The notes beneath the pieces were generated by a model. The model did not search any database. It saw only the letters and a program-made list of their open reading frames with translations, and had not been told where the DNA came from. A stretch of DNA of 64,000 bases, from positions 18,863 to 82,862 of the forward strand of contig JBLWZN010000015.1 of the NCBI GenBank assembly GCA_048266425.1. Direction: 5' to 3'. Of this stretch, positions 51,890 through 60,160 are shown piece after piece (within the stretch, counting starts at the first letter, position 1; each line of letters begins with the position of its first letter). The stretch is from Cerina sp048266425 (GTDB taxonomy: Bacteria; Bacteroidota; Bacteroidia; Flavobacteriales; Flavobacteriaceae). Position numbers and translations under genes: made by a program.

Positions 51890-52966
51890 TTGAAAAAAAC
51901 GATCAACGGAATACAACAAATGGGGATAGGGGTGGCCAATGCTCGGGAAGTTTTTAATTGGTACTACAAGACCTTGGGGTTCGATATCCTCGTATTTGAG
52001 GATGAGTCCACAGCCGCGTTAATGTTACCTTATACCGATGGGCTGCCCAGGCAGAGGCTGGCATTGTTGGCCCTGAATATGATTGGCGGTGGCGGACTGG
52101 AAATATGGCAATATACAAGCAGAACACCGCAACCGCCGAAAAAGGAAATCTTGGTCGGCGATTTGGGCGTAAACTTAATGAAATTGCGATCTCCCGCCAT
52201 TCCACAGATCCATGCAAAACTAACATCGGCAAAAGCATCGTTCTTATCGGACATTACCACATTGATGGAAGGAAAGAGCCATTTCTTTTTGACGGATCCC
52301 TGGAACAACCACATTCAGGTCGTAGAGGACGAATACGTTTTTAATGCTGGAAAAAATAGTTCGGGAGGTGTAATGGGAGCTATGATCGGGGTATCCAACA
52401 TGGAGGCCTCCATAAAGTTTTATAAGGAACTGTTGGGATATGATCAGGTAATCTATGACAAGACCGGAATATTTCAAGATCTAAGGGGATTGCCCGGTGG
52501 GGATCATTCCTTTCGAAGGGTTTTACTGCGACATTCTCCAAGGCCCATTGGCGGTTTTGGCGAACTCTTGGGTCCGTCCGAAATGGAATTGGTACAGGTG
52601 CTGGATAGGAAACCCAATAAGATTTTTGAAGAACGATTGTGGGGGGACCTTGGTTATATCCACCTTTGCTTTGATATTAGTGGCATGGACCTCCTAAGGG
52701 AGGAGTGCAAGGCTTTGGGACATCCTTTTACCGTGGATAGCTCCGATAGTTTCGACATGGGTGAGGCCGCCGGTCATTTTAGCTACGTGGAAGATCCGGA
52801 TGGGATGCTCATCGAATTCGTGGAGACCCATAAGGTTCCCATTCTTAAAAAACTGGGGATCTACATCAATCTTAAAAAGAGAAATCCGCATAGGCCCTTG
52901 CCAAAATGGATCGTAAAGGCCATGCAGGTACATAGGGTAAAAAGGGAATTTAAGATTACAACCTGA
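51890..52966 (+). CDS. Two-domain VOC family protein
   Basis: A 358-residue protein starting at a TTG (51890; MKKTINGIQQMGIG), since no ATG fits. It has two VOC domains in tandem, about residues 5-150 (GIQQMGIGVANAREVFNWYY and DPWNNHIQVVED) and 160-320 (GAMIGVSNMEASIKFYKELL and DPDGMLIEFVE). The second domain has the usual metal-binding Glu, while the first has lost the normal spacing of metal ligands, so only one metal site may work. The C-terminus is basic (KKRNPHRPLPKW). Glyoxalase, dioxygenase and epimerase roles all occur in this fold; the substrate cannot be stated. Confidence 0.85.
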   Translation: MKKTINGIQQMGIGVANAREVFNWYYKTLGFDILVFEDESTAALMLPYTDGLPRQRLALLALNMIGGGGLEIWQYTSRTPQPPKKEILVGDLGVNLMKLRSPAIPQIHAKLTSAKASFLSDITTLMEGKSHFFLTDPWNNHIQVVEDEYVFNAGKNSSGGVMGAMIGVSNMEASIKFYKELLGYDQVIYDKTGIFQDLRGLPGGDHSFRRVLLRHSPRPIGGFGELLGPSEMELVQVLDRKPNKIFEERLWGDLGYIHLCFDISGMDLLREECKALGHPFTVDSSDSFDMGEAAGHFSYVEDPDGMLIEFVETHKVPILKKLGIYINLKKRNPHRPLPKWIVKAMQVHRVKREFKITT

Positions 52967-53000
52967 GTGGAACGCAGTTATTGGACCTGTTGGACGGATA

Positions 53001-53324
53001 CTAATCTATAAATGTAAACCATTTTTGAAAATAGGGCCCCAGGACCGGGATCAATTGTTTTTTATGATTCAAGGCTCCCATAAATCCATAGCCCCATAGA
53101 ACTAAATAACACACATAAAGGCCATACCAGGCATATGGGTTAAAGGCTACGCTCAAAAGAAGGGCGAAGGCGTGAAATGATAAATGGATACCAAAGGCCT
53201 GACGGGTATGGAACCTGGCAAATTCATTCTTTGGTGCCCTGTTCATGCTCATTGCGATAATACTGCCAATAATGGTCATATAGGCAATAATAGCTGTGTT
53301 TTTTCCTTTTTCAACGTTTCCCAT
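53001..53324 (-). CDS. Small integral membrane protein (DUF4870/Tic20-like layout)
   Basis: A 107-residue protein with three membrane segments (about 12-30, 45-65 and 68-85). The pattern of FARFHTRQAFGIHLSFHAFA, a hydrophobic segment, then GYGFMGALNHKKQLIPVLG is like small Tic20/DUF4870-type membrane proteins, which often have the NExxRFHxxQA type of motif seen here as NEFARFHTRQA. The function is unknown. It is convergent with the two-domain VOC gene (35 bases between the stops). The assignment to DUF4870 is by layout only. Confidence 0.75.
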   Translation of the reverse strand: MGNVEKGKNTAIIAYMTIIGSIIAMSMNRAPKNEFARFHTRQAFGIHLSFHAFALLLSVAFNPYAWYGLYVCYLVLWGYGFMGALNHKKQLIPVLGPYFQKWFTFID

Positions 53325-53360
53325 CGTATTGGATTATTAAATTGGGTCAAAGGACCTAAA

Positions 53361-53383
53361 CTGCCTGTGCGATTTTCGGGCAG
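53361..53383. repeat. Short palindromic element related to the one at 25575
   Basis: CTGCC ... GGCAG arms with a 13-base loop, preceded by AAA as at 25572. The right arm is less complete than in the 25575 copy. It lies between the small membrane protein gene and gnd, which are both on the minus strand. Confidence 0.4.
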
Positions 53384-53545
53384 GGACGAAAGAAAAAAGA
53401 CAACCCCTTTATGTAAATCACAAGTATTGGCGGTTCTTGTCCATTTAAAATAAGGAACAACTATTTGCCGTCCTTTGATCTTTGTCCTTAAATCGGTTAT
53501 CTGAATCTCCTAGCCTTATTTCACCATCGGTCTCGTTTATAACAG

Positions 53546-54958
53546 CTACTTTTCCCATTCTGTATGGAATATCCCTTCTAAATCGGTACGTTCATAGGTA
53601 TGCGATCCAAAATAGTCCCGTTGCGCCTGAATCAGGTTCAAAGGTAAATTACTGGAAGTATAGGCATCAAAATAGGTTAAGGACGCCGCCAATCCCGGAA
53701 CCGGAATTCCATTTTTAGCTGCATAGGCAACCAGTTCCCTCGCCGAGCCGACGGTAGAGCTTATTTTTTTTACAAATTCAGGAGACAATATAAGGTTGTG
53801 TAGTTCTTTGTCCTGTTGATATGCTTTTGTAATGTCCTCCAAAAGGGCGGCCCTAATGATACAGCCTGCCCTCCATATTTTGGCAATGACGGATAGGTTG
53901 AGTTCATAACCGTATTCTTTGGATGCATCTGCCAATTGATGCAGTCCCTGGGCATAGGTAGCGATAAAGGAAAAATAGAGGGCCTCCTCGGTCATTTTTT
54001 CCAATTTTTCCTTGCCTATGGATTCAGGTTGGGGCCTTGAATAAAGCGTGTCGGCATGTACGCGTTCCTCTTTCAGGGCCGAAACCTCCCGCATGCTGAC
54101 GGCAATATCAATGGAAGGGACGGGAATACCCAGATCCATCGCATTTTGGGAGGTCCATTTTCCCGTGCCTTTTTGTTTGGCCTTGTCCAAAATCTTGTCG
54201 ACCAGATATCCACTTCCCTTATCGTCCTTTTGGGTAAATATTTCCGAGGTTATCTCTACAAGGAATGACTGGAGCCTTCCTTCATTCCATTTCTTAAATG
54301 TATTGTGCAATTCCTTGTTGTCAAAATTACCGGCCTTTTTCAGAACATCGTAAATTTCGGACGTAAGTTGCATCAATCCATATTCAATTCCGTTATGAAC
54401 CATTTTCACATAATTCCCGGCAGATTTCGGTCCTAGATAGGCCACACAGGGCTCTCCCTTAAATTTAGCCGAGACGGCTTCAAAAATAGGCTTTACTTCT
54501 TGGTAGGCCTCTTTGTTGCCCCCTGGCATGATGCTTGGACCCCTTCTTGCCCCATTGGCACCACCGGAGACCCCGGCTCCAAAGAAATGTATCCCCTTGG
54601 ATTGTAAATGCGCCTCGCGTCTGTCCGTATCGGTAAAAAAGGAATTTCCACCGTCAATGATCAAATCCCCTTGATCCAAAAGGGGCACCAATTCTGTTAT
54701 GACACTGTCCACAATTTTACCTGCGGGCACCAACAGCATTATTTTTCTGGGTTTTGATAGCGAATTTACAAAGGTGTGCACATCCGAAGAGGCATCTACC
54801 CTTCCGGTGTGTTTTCCTTCCTCTTTCAAGGCATTTACTTTTTCGGTGTCCAAATCGTGTCCAAACGCGGAAAAACCGTTGTCGGCCACGTTCAGGATAA
54901 AGTTTCTTCCCATGACCCCAAGTCCTATCAATCCAAAATCGTATGTTTTGCGTTCCAT
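53546..54958 (-). CDS. gnd: 6-phosphogluconate dehydrogenase, decarboxylating
   Basis: A 470-residue enzyme of normal length that oxidises 6-phosphogluconate to ribulose 5-phosphate and CO2. The NADP-binding GLGVMGRN is at 12-19, GGNSFFTDTDRR follows near residue 105, and the family signature ILDKAKQKGTGKWTSQNAMD lies around 258-277. It is divergent from zwf-pgl, so all three oxidative pentose phosphate genes are in one place and probably share a control region of 218 bases. Confidence 0.97.
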   Translation of the reverse strand: MERKTYDFGLIGLGVMGRNFILNVADNGFSAFGHDLDTEKVNALKEEGKHTGRVDASSDVHTFVNSLSKPRKIMLLVPAGKIVDSVITELVPLLDQGDLIIDGGNSFFTDTDRREAHLQSKGIHFFGAGVSGGANGARRGPSIMPGGNKEAYQEVKPIFEAVSAKFKGEPCVAYLGPKSAGNYVKMVHNGIEYGLMQLTSEIYDVLKKAGNFDNKELHNTFKKWNEGRLQSFLVEITSEIFTQKDDKGSGYLVDKILDKAKQKGTGKWTSQNAMDLGIPVPSIDIAVSMREVSALKEERVHADTLYSRPQPESIGKEKLEKMTEEALYFSFIATYAQGLHQLADASKEYGYELNLSVIAKIWRAGCIIRAALLEDITKAYQQDKELHNLILSPEFVKKISSTVGSARELVAYAAKNGIPVPGLAASLTYFDAYTSSNLPLNLIQAQRDYFGSHTYERTDLEGIFHTEWEK

Positions 54959-55106
54959 AAAGTAATTTTGTTGAGAATCGACCCACTTAGTGATCGAAAT
55001 GTTAAGTAATACAACGATGTAAATTATATGTTTTAAATATGACCTATCTTCGTCTCTAAAATAAATAAGTTCAAAAATAATTTAAAATATCCACTTTCTT
55101 GGTCAA

Positions 55107-55138
55107 TTGGTCAATGGAAACCATTTTGATTATTTTTG
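55107..55138 (+). promoter_or_regulatory. Bacteroidota-type promoter of zwf
   Basis: TTG (55107-55109), 21 bases, then TATTTTTG (55131-55138). Spacing and sequence fit the consensus. The zwf ATG is 38 bases downstream. Just before, TTGGTCAA is repeated in tandem (55099-55114 region), which may be a regulator site. Confidence 0.55.
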
Positions 55139-55176
55139 TACGGTCATTAATAAATATAGCTCTACATTCCTAGCGT

Positions 55177-56709
55177 ATGAATAAAACAGCAAATCAAATG
55201 TTGGTCATTTTTGGCGCCTCTGGCGACCTTACTGCCAGGAAGCTGGTCCCCGCAATCTACAATCTGTATAAGGGCAAACATCTTCCGGAGAACTTTGTGG
55301 TGCTGGGCCTTAGCCGAAGTAGCCTTACCGATAATACTTTTCGTAAAAAGGTGGTTCTGGAAAGCCCATATCTACAGGATGTAATCAAGGAAGAGGATCA
55401 AGACATTGTGGATGCCTTTGCCAACAAGTTTTTTTATGAGGATTTGGGGAGCGATTACGACGTAAGCTACAGCAAAATAAATACCCGGATTTCCGATTTG
55501 GACTCCAAATTCTGTACGGAAGGCAATTATATGTTCTATCTTGCTACCCCGCCCAACCTTTATGAGATTATAGCGAAAAATTTGGCCGAACAAGGCCTTA
55601 GCGATGAATCGGATGGATTTAGGCGTTTGATCGTAGAAAAACCTTTTGGCTACAATTTGGAGACGGCTAAGAACCTTAACAAAAGCCTGCATCAATATTT
55701 TAACGAATCCCAGATTTATAGGATAGACCATTATTTGGGCAAGGAAACCGTACAGAATTTATTGGTGACCCGTTTTGCGAACAGCATTTTTGAGCCGTTA
55801 TGGAACCGTAATTATATACAGCACATAGAGATCACGAATGCAGAAAGGGTAGGTGTGGAGAAAAGAGGGGGATATTATGACAAATCCGGAGCGTTGCGCG
55901 ATATGTTCCAGAGCCATTTATTGCAGATCGTATCCTTGGTCGTTATGGAGCCCCCGATCAATTCCAGTTCGGAGGAGATTAGAAACGAAAAGGTCAAGGC
56001 CTTGAAATCCTTAAGGATCATGCGCGATGAAAAAACCTTATATGACAATACGATACGAGGGCAGTATTTGTCGGCGGTTATAGACGGGGAAAAAGTGAAG
56101 GGATATCGGGAGGAAGAAGGTGTTGATCCAAATTCCAAAACGGAAACCTATGCTGCCATCAAGTTTTTTGTGGACAATTGGCGATGGGCAGATGTGCCTT
56201 TTTATGTTAGGACTGCCAAAAGAATGCCGACCAAGGTGACCGAAGTGGTGGTCCATTTTAAGACGCCCCATCATCAGGTGTTTAAGGATGTGGACATCAA
56301 TAATATGGACAACAAGTTGATAATCAGAATTCAACCTGATGAGGGCATAATGATAAAGTTCGGGGTTAAGGTACCTGGTCAGGGGTTTAAGGTAGAGCGC
56401 GCCAATATGGATTTTTATTATTCTAGTTTGGTAGACAACCATATTATGCAGGCCTATGAAAGATTATTGTTGGATGCCATGCAGGGGGATGCAACCCTCT
56501 ATGCCCGTGCCGATGAGGTAGAGGCGGCATGGGAGTTTGTAGATCCGATCCTTGATTATTGGGAAAATAACAAGGGTGTAAGGACTTACGGGTATTCCGC
56601 TGGGGTTTGGGGCCCCAAAAATTCCGATGAACTCCTGGAAGGCAATAATACTTGGAGAAATCCGGGCGAACATTTGGCCGACGACATGGGCTTTTGTGTT
56701 CTTTCTTGA
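55177..56709 (+). CDS. zwf: Glucose-6-phosphate 1-dehydrogenase
   Basis: A 510-residue enzyme of normal length that makes 6-phosphogluconolactone and NADPH. The N-terminal nucleotide-binding GASGDLTARKL (about 13-23) and the catalytic RIDHYLGKETVQN (around 180-193) are intact. The C-terminal half is the usual beta-sheet dimer domain. It is co-directional with pgl (174 bases downstream) and divergent from gnd. The gap after it holds a 7-base periodic array. Confidence 0.97.
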   Translation: MNKTANQMLVIFGASGDLTARKLVPAIYNLYKGKHLPENFVVLGLSRSSLTDNTFRKKVVLESPYLQDVIKEEDQDIVDAFANKFFYEDLGSDYDVSYSKINTRISDLDSKFCTEGNYMFYLATPPNLYEIIAKNLAEQGLSDESDGFRRLIVEKPFGYNLETAKNLNKSLHQYFNESQIYRIDHYLGKETVQNLLVTRFANSIFEPLWNRNYIQHIEITNAERVGVEKRGGYYDKSGALRDMFQSHLLQIVSLVVMEPPINSSSEEIRNEKVKALKSLRIMRDEKTLYDNTIRGQYLSAVIDGEKVKGYREEEGVDPNSKTETYAAIKFFVDNWRWADVPFYVRTAKRMPTKVTEVVVHFKTPHHQVFKDVDINNMDNKLIIRIQPDEGIMIKFGVKVPGQGFKVERANMDFYYSSLVDNHIMQAYERLLLDAMQGDATLYARADEVEAAWEFVDPILDYWENNKGVRTYGYSAGVWGPKNSDELLEGNNTWRNPGEHLADDMGFCVLS

Positions 56710-56724
56710 TTTTTCAATGGCAAT

Positions 56725-56766
56725 AGAAATTGGAAAAAAGAGGATAGAACATAGAAAATAGAACAA
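56725..56766. repeat. 7-base periodic array after zwf
   Basis: Six consecutive 7-base units ending in G: AAATTGG, AAAAAAG, AGGATAG, AACATAG, AAAATAG, AACAAAG. A G falls every 7 bases from 56724 to 56766. It starts 15 bases after the zwf stop codon. Confidence 0.75.
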
Positions 56767-56883
56767 AGACGAAATAATCTAGCTTATTTGCTAAGTGCAT
56801 AAAAATCCTTTTCTATACTCTTTTCTAATTTGATCTTTTGATTCTTCTTTGATTATTGTAACATTATTTAATTCAGGCTTAAC

Positions 56884-57594
56884 ATGAAACTAAACATTTC
56901 CGAAACAAAATTGGGGGTATCCCAGAGTTTTGCCAAGTACTTGCAGGGGTTGATTGCGAGCAATTTGGAAGCACATATCGCCCTCTCCGGAGGTAGTACC
57001 CCCAAAATTGTATTTGATGAACTGGCAACCGATTTTCACGACACTATAGATTGGAACCAGGTGCATTTGTATTGGGGCGATGAGCGTTGCGTTCCGCCAA
57101 ATGATAGTGAGAGCAATTATAAAATGACCGTTGATCACCTCCTGTCCAAAATCGATATTCCAGAAGAAAATATTCACCGAATTTATGGTGAGAACATACC
57201 GGCGGAAGAAGCTTTAAGATATGCTGAGGTGCTGAAATCTAGATTGCCACATTTTGAAGGTGTCCCCCAATTTGACCTTGTAATTCTGGGAATGGGCGAC
57301 GATGGTCATACCGCTTCCATATTTCCTTACAATATTCATTTATGGGATTCAGGGAATCTTTGTGAGGTGGCAGTTCACCCCGATTCCGGTCAAAAACGGA
57401 TTACTATTACCGGAAAATTGATCAACAATGCAAAAAAGGTAGCCTTTTTGGTAACGGGAGACAGTAAGATGGAAAAAGTTAGGGAAATTGTTGCCAAAAC
57501 AGGTAATTTTCGCTCTTACCCTGCTTCTTTGGTAGCGCCCAACTCTGGCGAATTGGACTGGTTTTTGGATGCGGCAGCGGCACGGGAACTGTGA
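56884..57594 (+). CDS. pgl: 6-phosphogluconolactonase
   Basis: A 236-residue enzyme of the NagB/DevB fold that hydrolyses 6-phosphogluconolactone. Motifs: IALSGGSTPK (about 35-44), YWGDERCVPP (about 62-71), and LVILGMGDDGHTASIFP (about 134-150) with the catalytic His. It completes the oxidative branch between zwf and gnd. Its stop is 17 bases from the convergent thioesterase stop, and no terminator is visible between them. Confidence 0.96.
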   Translation: MKLNISETKLGVSQSFAKYLQGLIASNLEAHIALSGGSTPKIVFDELATDFHDTIDWNQVHLYWGDERCVPPNDSESNYKMTVDHLLSKIDIPEENIHRIYGENIPAEEALRYAEVLKSRLPHFEGVPQFDLVILGMGDDGHTASIFPYNIHLWDSGNLCEVAVHPDSGQKRITITGKLINNAKKVAFLVTGDSKMEKVREIVAKTGNFRSYPASLVAPNSGELDWFLDAAAAREL

Positions 57595-57611
57595 CCAAAC
57601 GGATACGTCGG

Positions 57612-58160
57612 TTAAATTCCATCCAAATTCAAGGTAACGTTTTCATTCCTTAGGTGTTCCAAATGCTCTGCTAGAACAAACTTTGAGGGCTCAAAACGGT
57701 TGCTTCTTAAAGATGCCTCCGCCTTTCTTTGTATGCTTCGGGCAAAACGGCGCACCCCTTGTTCCGTATCCAGGATTAACCCTGGAATTTTAATATTCTG
57801 GCCGTTGGCATCCTTTGCTACCATGGTAAAATAGGAAGAGTTGCAGTGTTTCTTGACTCCAGTCCTAATATTTTCAGATTCCACCCGGACCCCTACGACC
57901 ATGGACGTTGTCCCTGTGTAGTTTACCGCCGCCTTTAGGGTCACAAGCTCGCCAACCTCAATGGGATTGAGGAAATCCACTTTGTTCACGGACGCGGTAA
58001 CACAATAGCATCTAGAGTGTTTTGAGGCACAGGTAAAGGCGATCTGATCCATTAAGTTCAATATAAACCCACCATGGATTTTACCGCTGAAATTGGAGTG
58101 GGAGGGAAGCATCAATTGGGTGATGGATACCCTGGATTCTTTGGAACTTTTGTAATTCAT
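57612..58160 (-). CDS. Acyl-CoA thioesterase, hotdog fold
   Basis: A 182-residue hotdog protein. The N-terminal motif SGKIHGGFILNLMDQIAFTC (about 26-45) with HGG, plus the segment VDFLNPIEVGELVTLKAAV, fits the YciA/BACH group of acyl-CoA thioesterases. Its substrate range is likely medium- or long-chain acyl-CoA. It is the last gene of the rmuC transcript; the start is 14 bases after the small protein gene. Confidence 0.9.
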   Translation of the reverse strand: MNYKSSKESRVSITQLMLPSHSNFSGKIHGGFILNLMDQIAFTCASKHSRCYCVTASVNKVDFLNPIEVGELVTLKAAVNYTGTTSMVVGVRVESENIRTGVKKHCNSSYFTMVAKDANGQNIKIPGLILDTEQGVRRFARSIQRKAEASLRSNRFEPSKFVLAEHLEHLRNENVTLNLDGI

Positions 58161-58174
58161 GTTTAGCTAAGGTC

Positions 58175-58540
58175 TTAATTTCCAAAATGGGGAGATTTGT
58201 CAAGCGTTACCTTGGTGACAAAATATTTGGTGTCTCCCAGCCAGGCAAAGGTGGTATACCGTTCTATATAATCCAGTTTTACATATTTACCTTGGTATTC
58301 CTTTAATTTTTCTATGGCCTCTGTATCCTTGTCCAGCACGGAGAACGAAAATATCTGCGCCCCGGAAATTCCTTGGCTGATTTCCCCTTCCCAAGTCTTG
58401 ATCAACATGCCTTTATGGCTTATTTTTATCAATTCCCCCGAACGAACACCGCTACTATAAGGCACATAATAAATAAAGGCGTAATAAGCCGCAAAAACGA
58501 GGCAGATTATGGAAAGGGTAATAATTAATGCTTTTTTCAT
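58175..58540 (-). CDS. Small membrane-anchored protein of unknown function
   Basis: A 121-residue protein. I start it at the ATG at 58540 (MKKALIITLSIICLVFA), 31 codons inside the longest frame, because it then begins with its membrane segment (about 4-23). The remainder is a small beta-rich domain (GVRSGELIKISHKGMLIKTW, later KLDYIERYTTFAW). It has no nucleotide-binding or catalytic motif, so any enzyme name attached to homologues would not be supported by this sequence. It lies between rmuC and the thioesterase gene. Confidence 0.82.
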   Translation of the reverse strand: MKKALIITLSIICLVFAAYYAFIYYVPYSSGVRSGELIKISHKGMLIKTWEGEISQGISGAQIFSFSVLDKDTEAIEKLKEYQGKYVKLDYIERYTTFAWLGDTKYFVTKVTLDKSPHFGN

Positions 58541-58620
58541 TTTAGTTGATGTTATAAAATTTAAGTTCAAAGACGATCGGTGGTGTACCGGTTTAGGAAA
58601 TAGTTCTGAATTCAGAATTT

Positions 58621-58652
58621 TGCCAACTGCCAACTGCCAACTGCCAACTGCC
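58621..58652. repeat. TGCCAAC x4 tandem heptamer at the rmuC stop codon
   Basis: Four perfect copies of a 7-base unit plus TGCC, ending on the first base of the rmuC stop codon as written on the plus strand. Read in the direction of rmuC the array follows the TAG stop without a gap. Confidence 0.9.
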
Positions 58653-59995
58653 TAGAGGGCACCTTCAATTTCTTCATAATCGTCATCCAAGGCCCGTTTT
58701 AGAATGGGTTCTGGAATCGATTTTTTTGCCTTGGCCCCCATCTTTTTCAATTTTTCAATGCTGTAAACAATATTTCCCTTGCCCTCTACTAATTTATTCA
58801 TGGCGCCTTTGTATTCGGTTTTGGCCTCGTCCATTTTCTTGCCCACCTTGGTCAAATCCCCTACAAAGCCTTCAAATTTGTCGTAAAGGGCTCCGGCCTG
58901 TCTGGCTATTTCTATTGCGTTTCGCTGTTGCTTTTCGTTGTTCCACATGGAGTCGATGGTACGTAGGGTGGCCAATAAGGTAGATGGGGTGACGATAATA
59001 ATATTCTGCTCAAACGCTTTGTTGTACAATGTGTTGTCCGCATTTATGGCAATTGCAAAAGCGGGTTCAATGGGAACGAACATCAACACAAAATCCGGGC
59101 TTTCCATCTCATAAAGATCCTCGTACTTTTTGGCGGATAGTTGGTCGACGTGCTTTCTCAAAGAATTGATATGGTCCTTTAAAAACCTATCCTTTAAATC
59201 GTCCTCAGCATTAACATATCGCTCATAGTCCGTTAGGGATACCTTGGAATCCACGATCATTTTCTTTCCATCCGGCAAATTTATGATCACATCGGGCAAT
59301 ACCCTGCTCCCGTCTATCCGGGTAAAGCTTTGCTGTACCAAATATTCCCGGTCCTTTTCCAAACCTGACTTTTCCAGCACACGTTCCAAAACCAGTTCTC
59401 CCCAGTTCCCTTGCATTTTGCTATCGCCCTTAAGGGCCTTAGTGAGGTTTTCCGCCTCCTGTGTAATTTTAAGGTTTTGGCTTTGGAGGTTCAAAAGCTG
59501 TTCTTTTAAGGCCGAATGAATGCTGATATTCTCCTTTTGGCTTTCTTCTACCTTTTTTTCGAAAAGCAATATTTTTTCCTGTAACGGGCTAAGTATATTT
59601 TTGATATTTTCCCGGTTCTGTTGCGTAAATTTGGTGCTCTTTTCGTCCAGGATCTTGTTGGCCAGATTCTCGAACTCCTTGGTAAATTTTTCTTGAAGTT
59701 TTTCTACCTCCTGTTTTTGCTCCCTGTTTTTATCCGAGAGATTCTCCAAATCGGCCTGGTAACGAACAATTTGGTTACCCAACTGTTCTTTTTCCAAGCG
59801 CAGTTCTTCTTTTTCCTTTTGGGATTCCCTTACCTTTTCTTCAAGTTCGGCTGCCCTATTGCGCGATTGGGCTTCCCGTTCCTCCAATGCGCTCTGGGTG
59901 GACTTGGTCTTCAGGTTTTGGATGTAATTGCCCAAGAAATAACCCAGTGCCAAACAAACTAGGCCTATCAATACATAAATAAATATGGGGTCCAT
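58652..59995 (-). CDS. rmuC: DNA recombination protein RmuC
   Basis: A 447-residue protein with an N-terminal membrane segment (about 3-22), a long coiled coil (about 30-190, very rich in Glu, Lys and Gln) and the RmuC nuclease-fold domain (about 195-400, with GNWGELVLERVLEKSGL, DVIINLPDGKKMIVDSKVSL). RmuC limits rearrangements at inverted repeats. The layout and length are usual for the family. It is the first gene of a three-gene minus-strand unit. Confidence 0.94.
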   Translation of the reverse strand: MDPIFIYVLIGLVCLALGYFLGNYIQNLKTKSTQSALEEREAQSRNRAAELEEKVRESQKEKEELRLEKEQLGNQIVRYQADLENLSDKNREQKQEVEKLQEKFTKEFENLANKILDEKSTKFTQQNRENIKNILSPLQEKILLFEKKVEESQKENISIHSALKEQLLNLQSQNLKITQEAENLTKALKGDSKMQGNWGELVLERVLEKSGLEKDREYLVQQSFTRIDGSRVLPDVIINLPDGKKMIVDSKVSLTDYERYVNAEDDLKDRFLKDHINSLRKHVDQLSAKKYEDLYEMESPDFVLMFVPIEPAFAIAINADNTLYNKAFEQNIIIVTPSTLLATLRTIDSMWNNEKQQRNAIEIARQAGALYDKFEGFVGDLTKVGKKMDEAKTEYKGAMNKLVEGKGNIVYSIEKLKKMGAKAKKSIPEPILKRALDDDYEEIEGAL

Positions 59996-60160
59996 ATTAA
60001 TGTGAATATTTGGAACTCAATTAAACACTAACTGTTACCATCAGAAAGTTTAAATGAGTTTTAGGAGTAAAGATAAAGGTTTGGTCGCAATTGGAAGGAA
60101 AATGGATTTGGGATTTTGCGTACGTTTTTATTAATTGTGATTAAAAAGCTTGGGTTCCTT

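Noticed and set aside
54699..55009. Several frames antisense to the gnd N-terminus
   Set aside because: They mirror a well-supported dehydrogenase gene and have no domain of their own.
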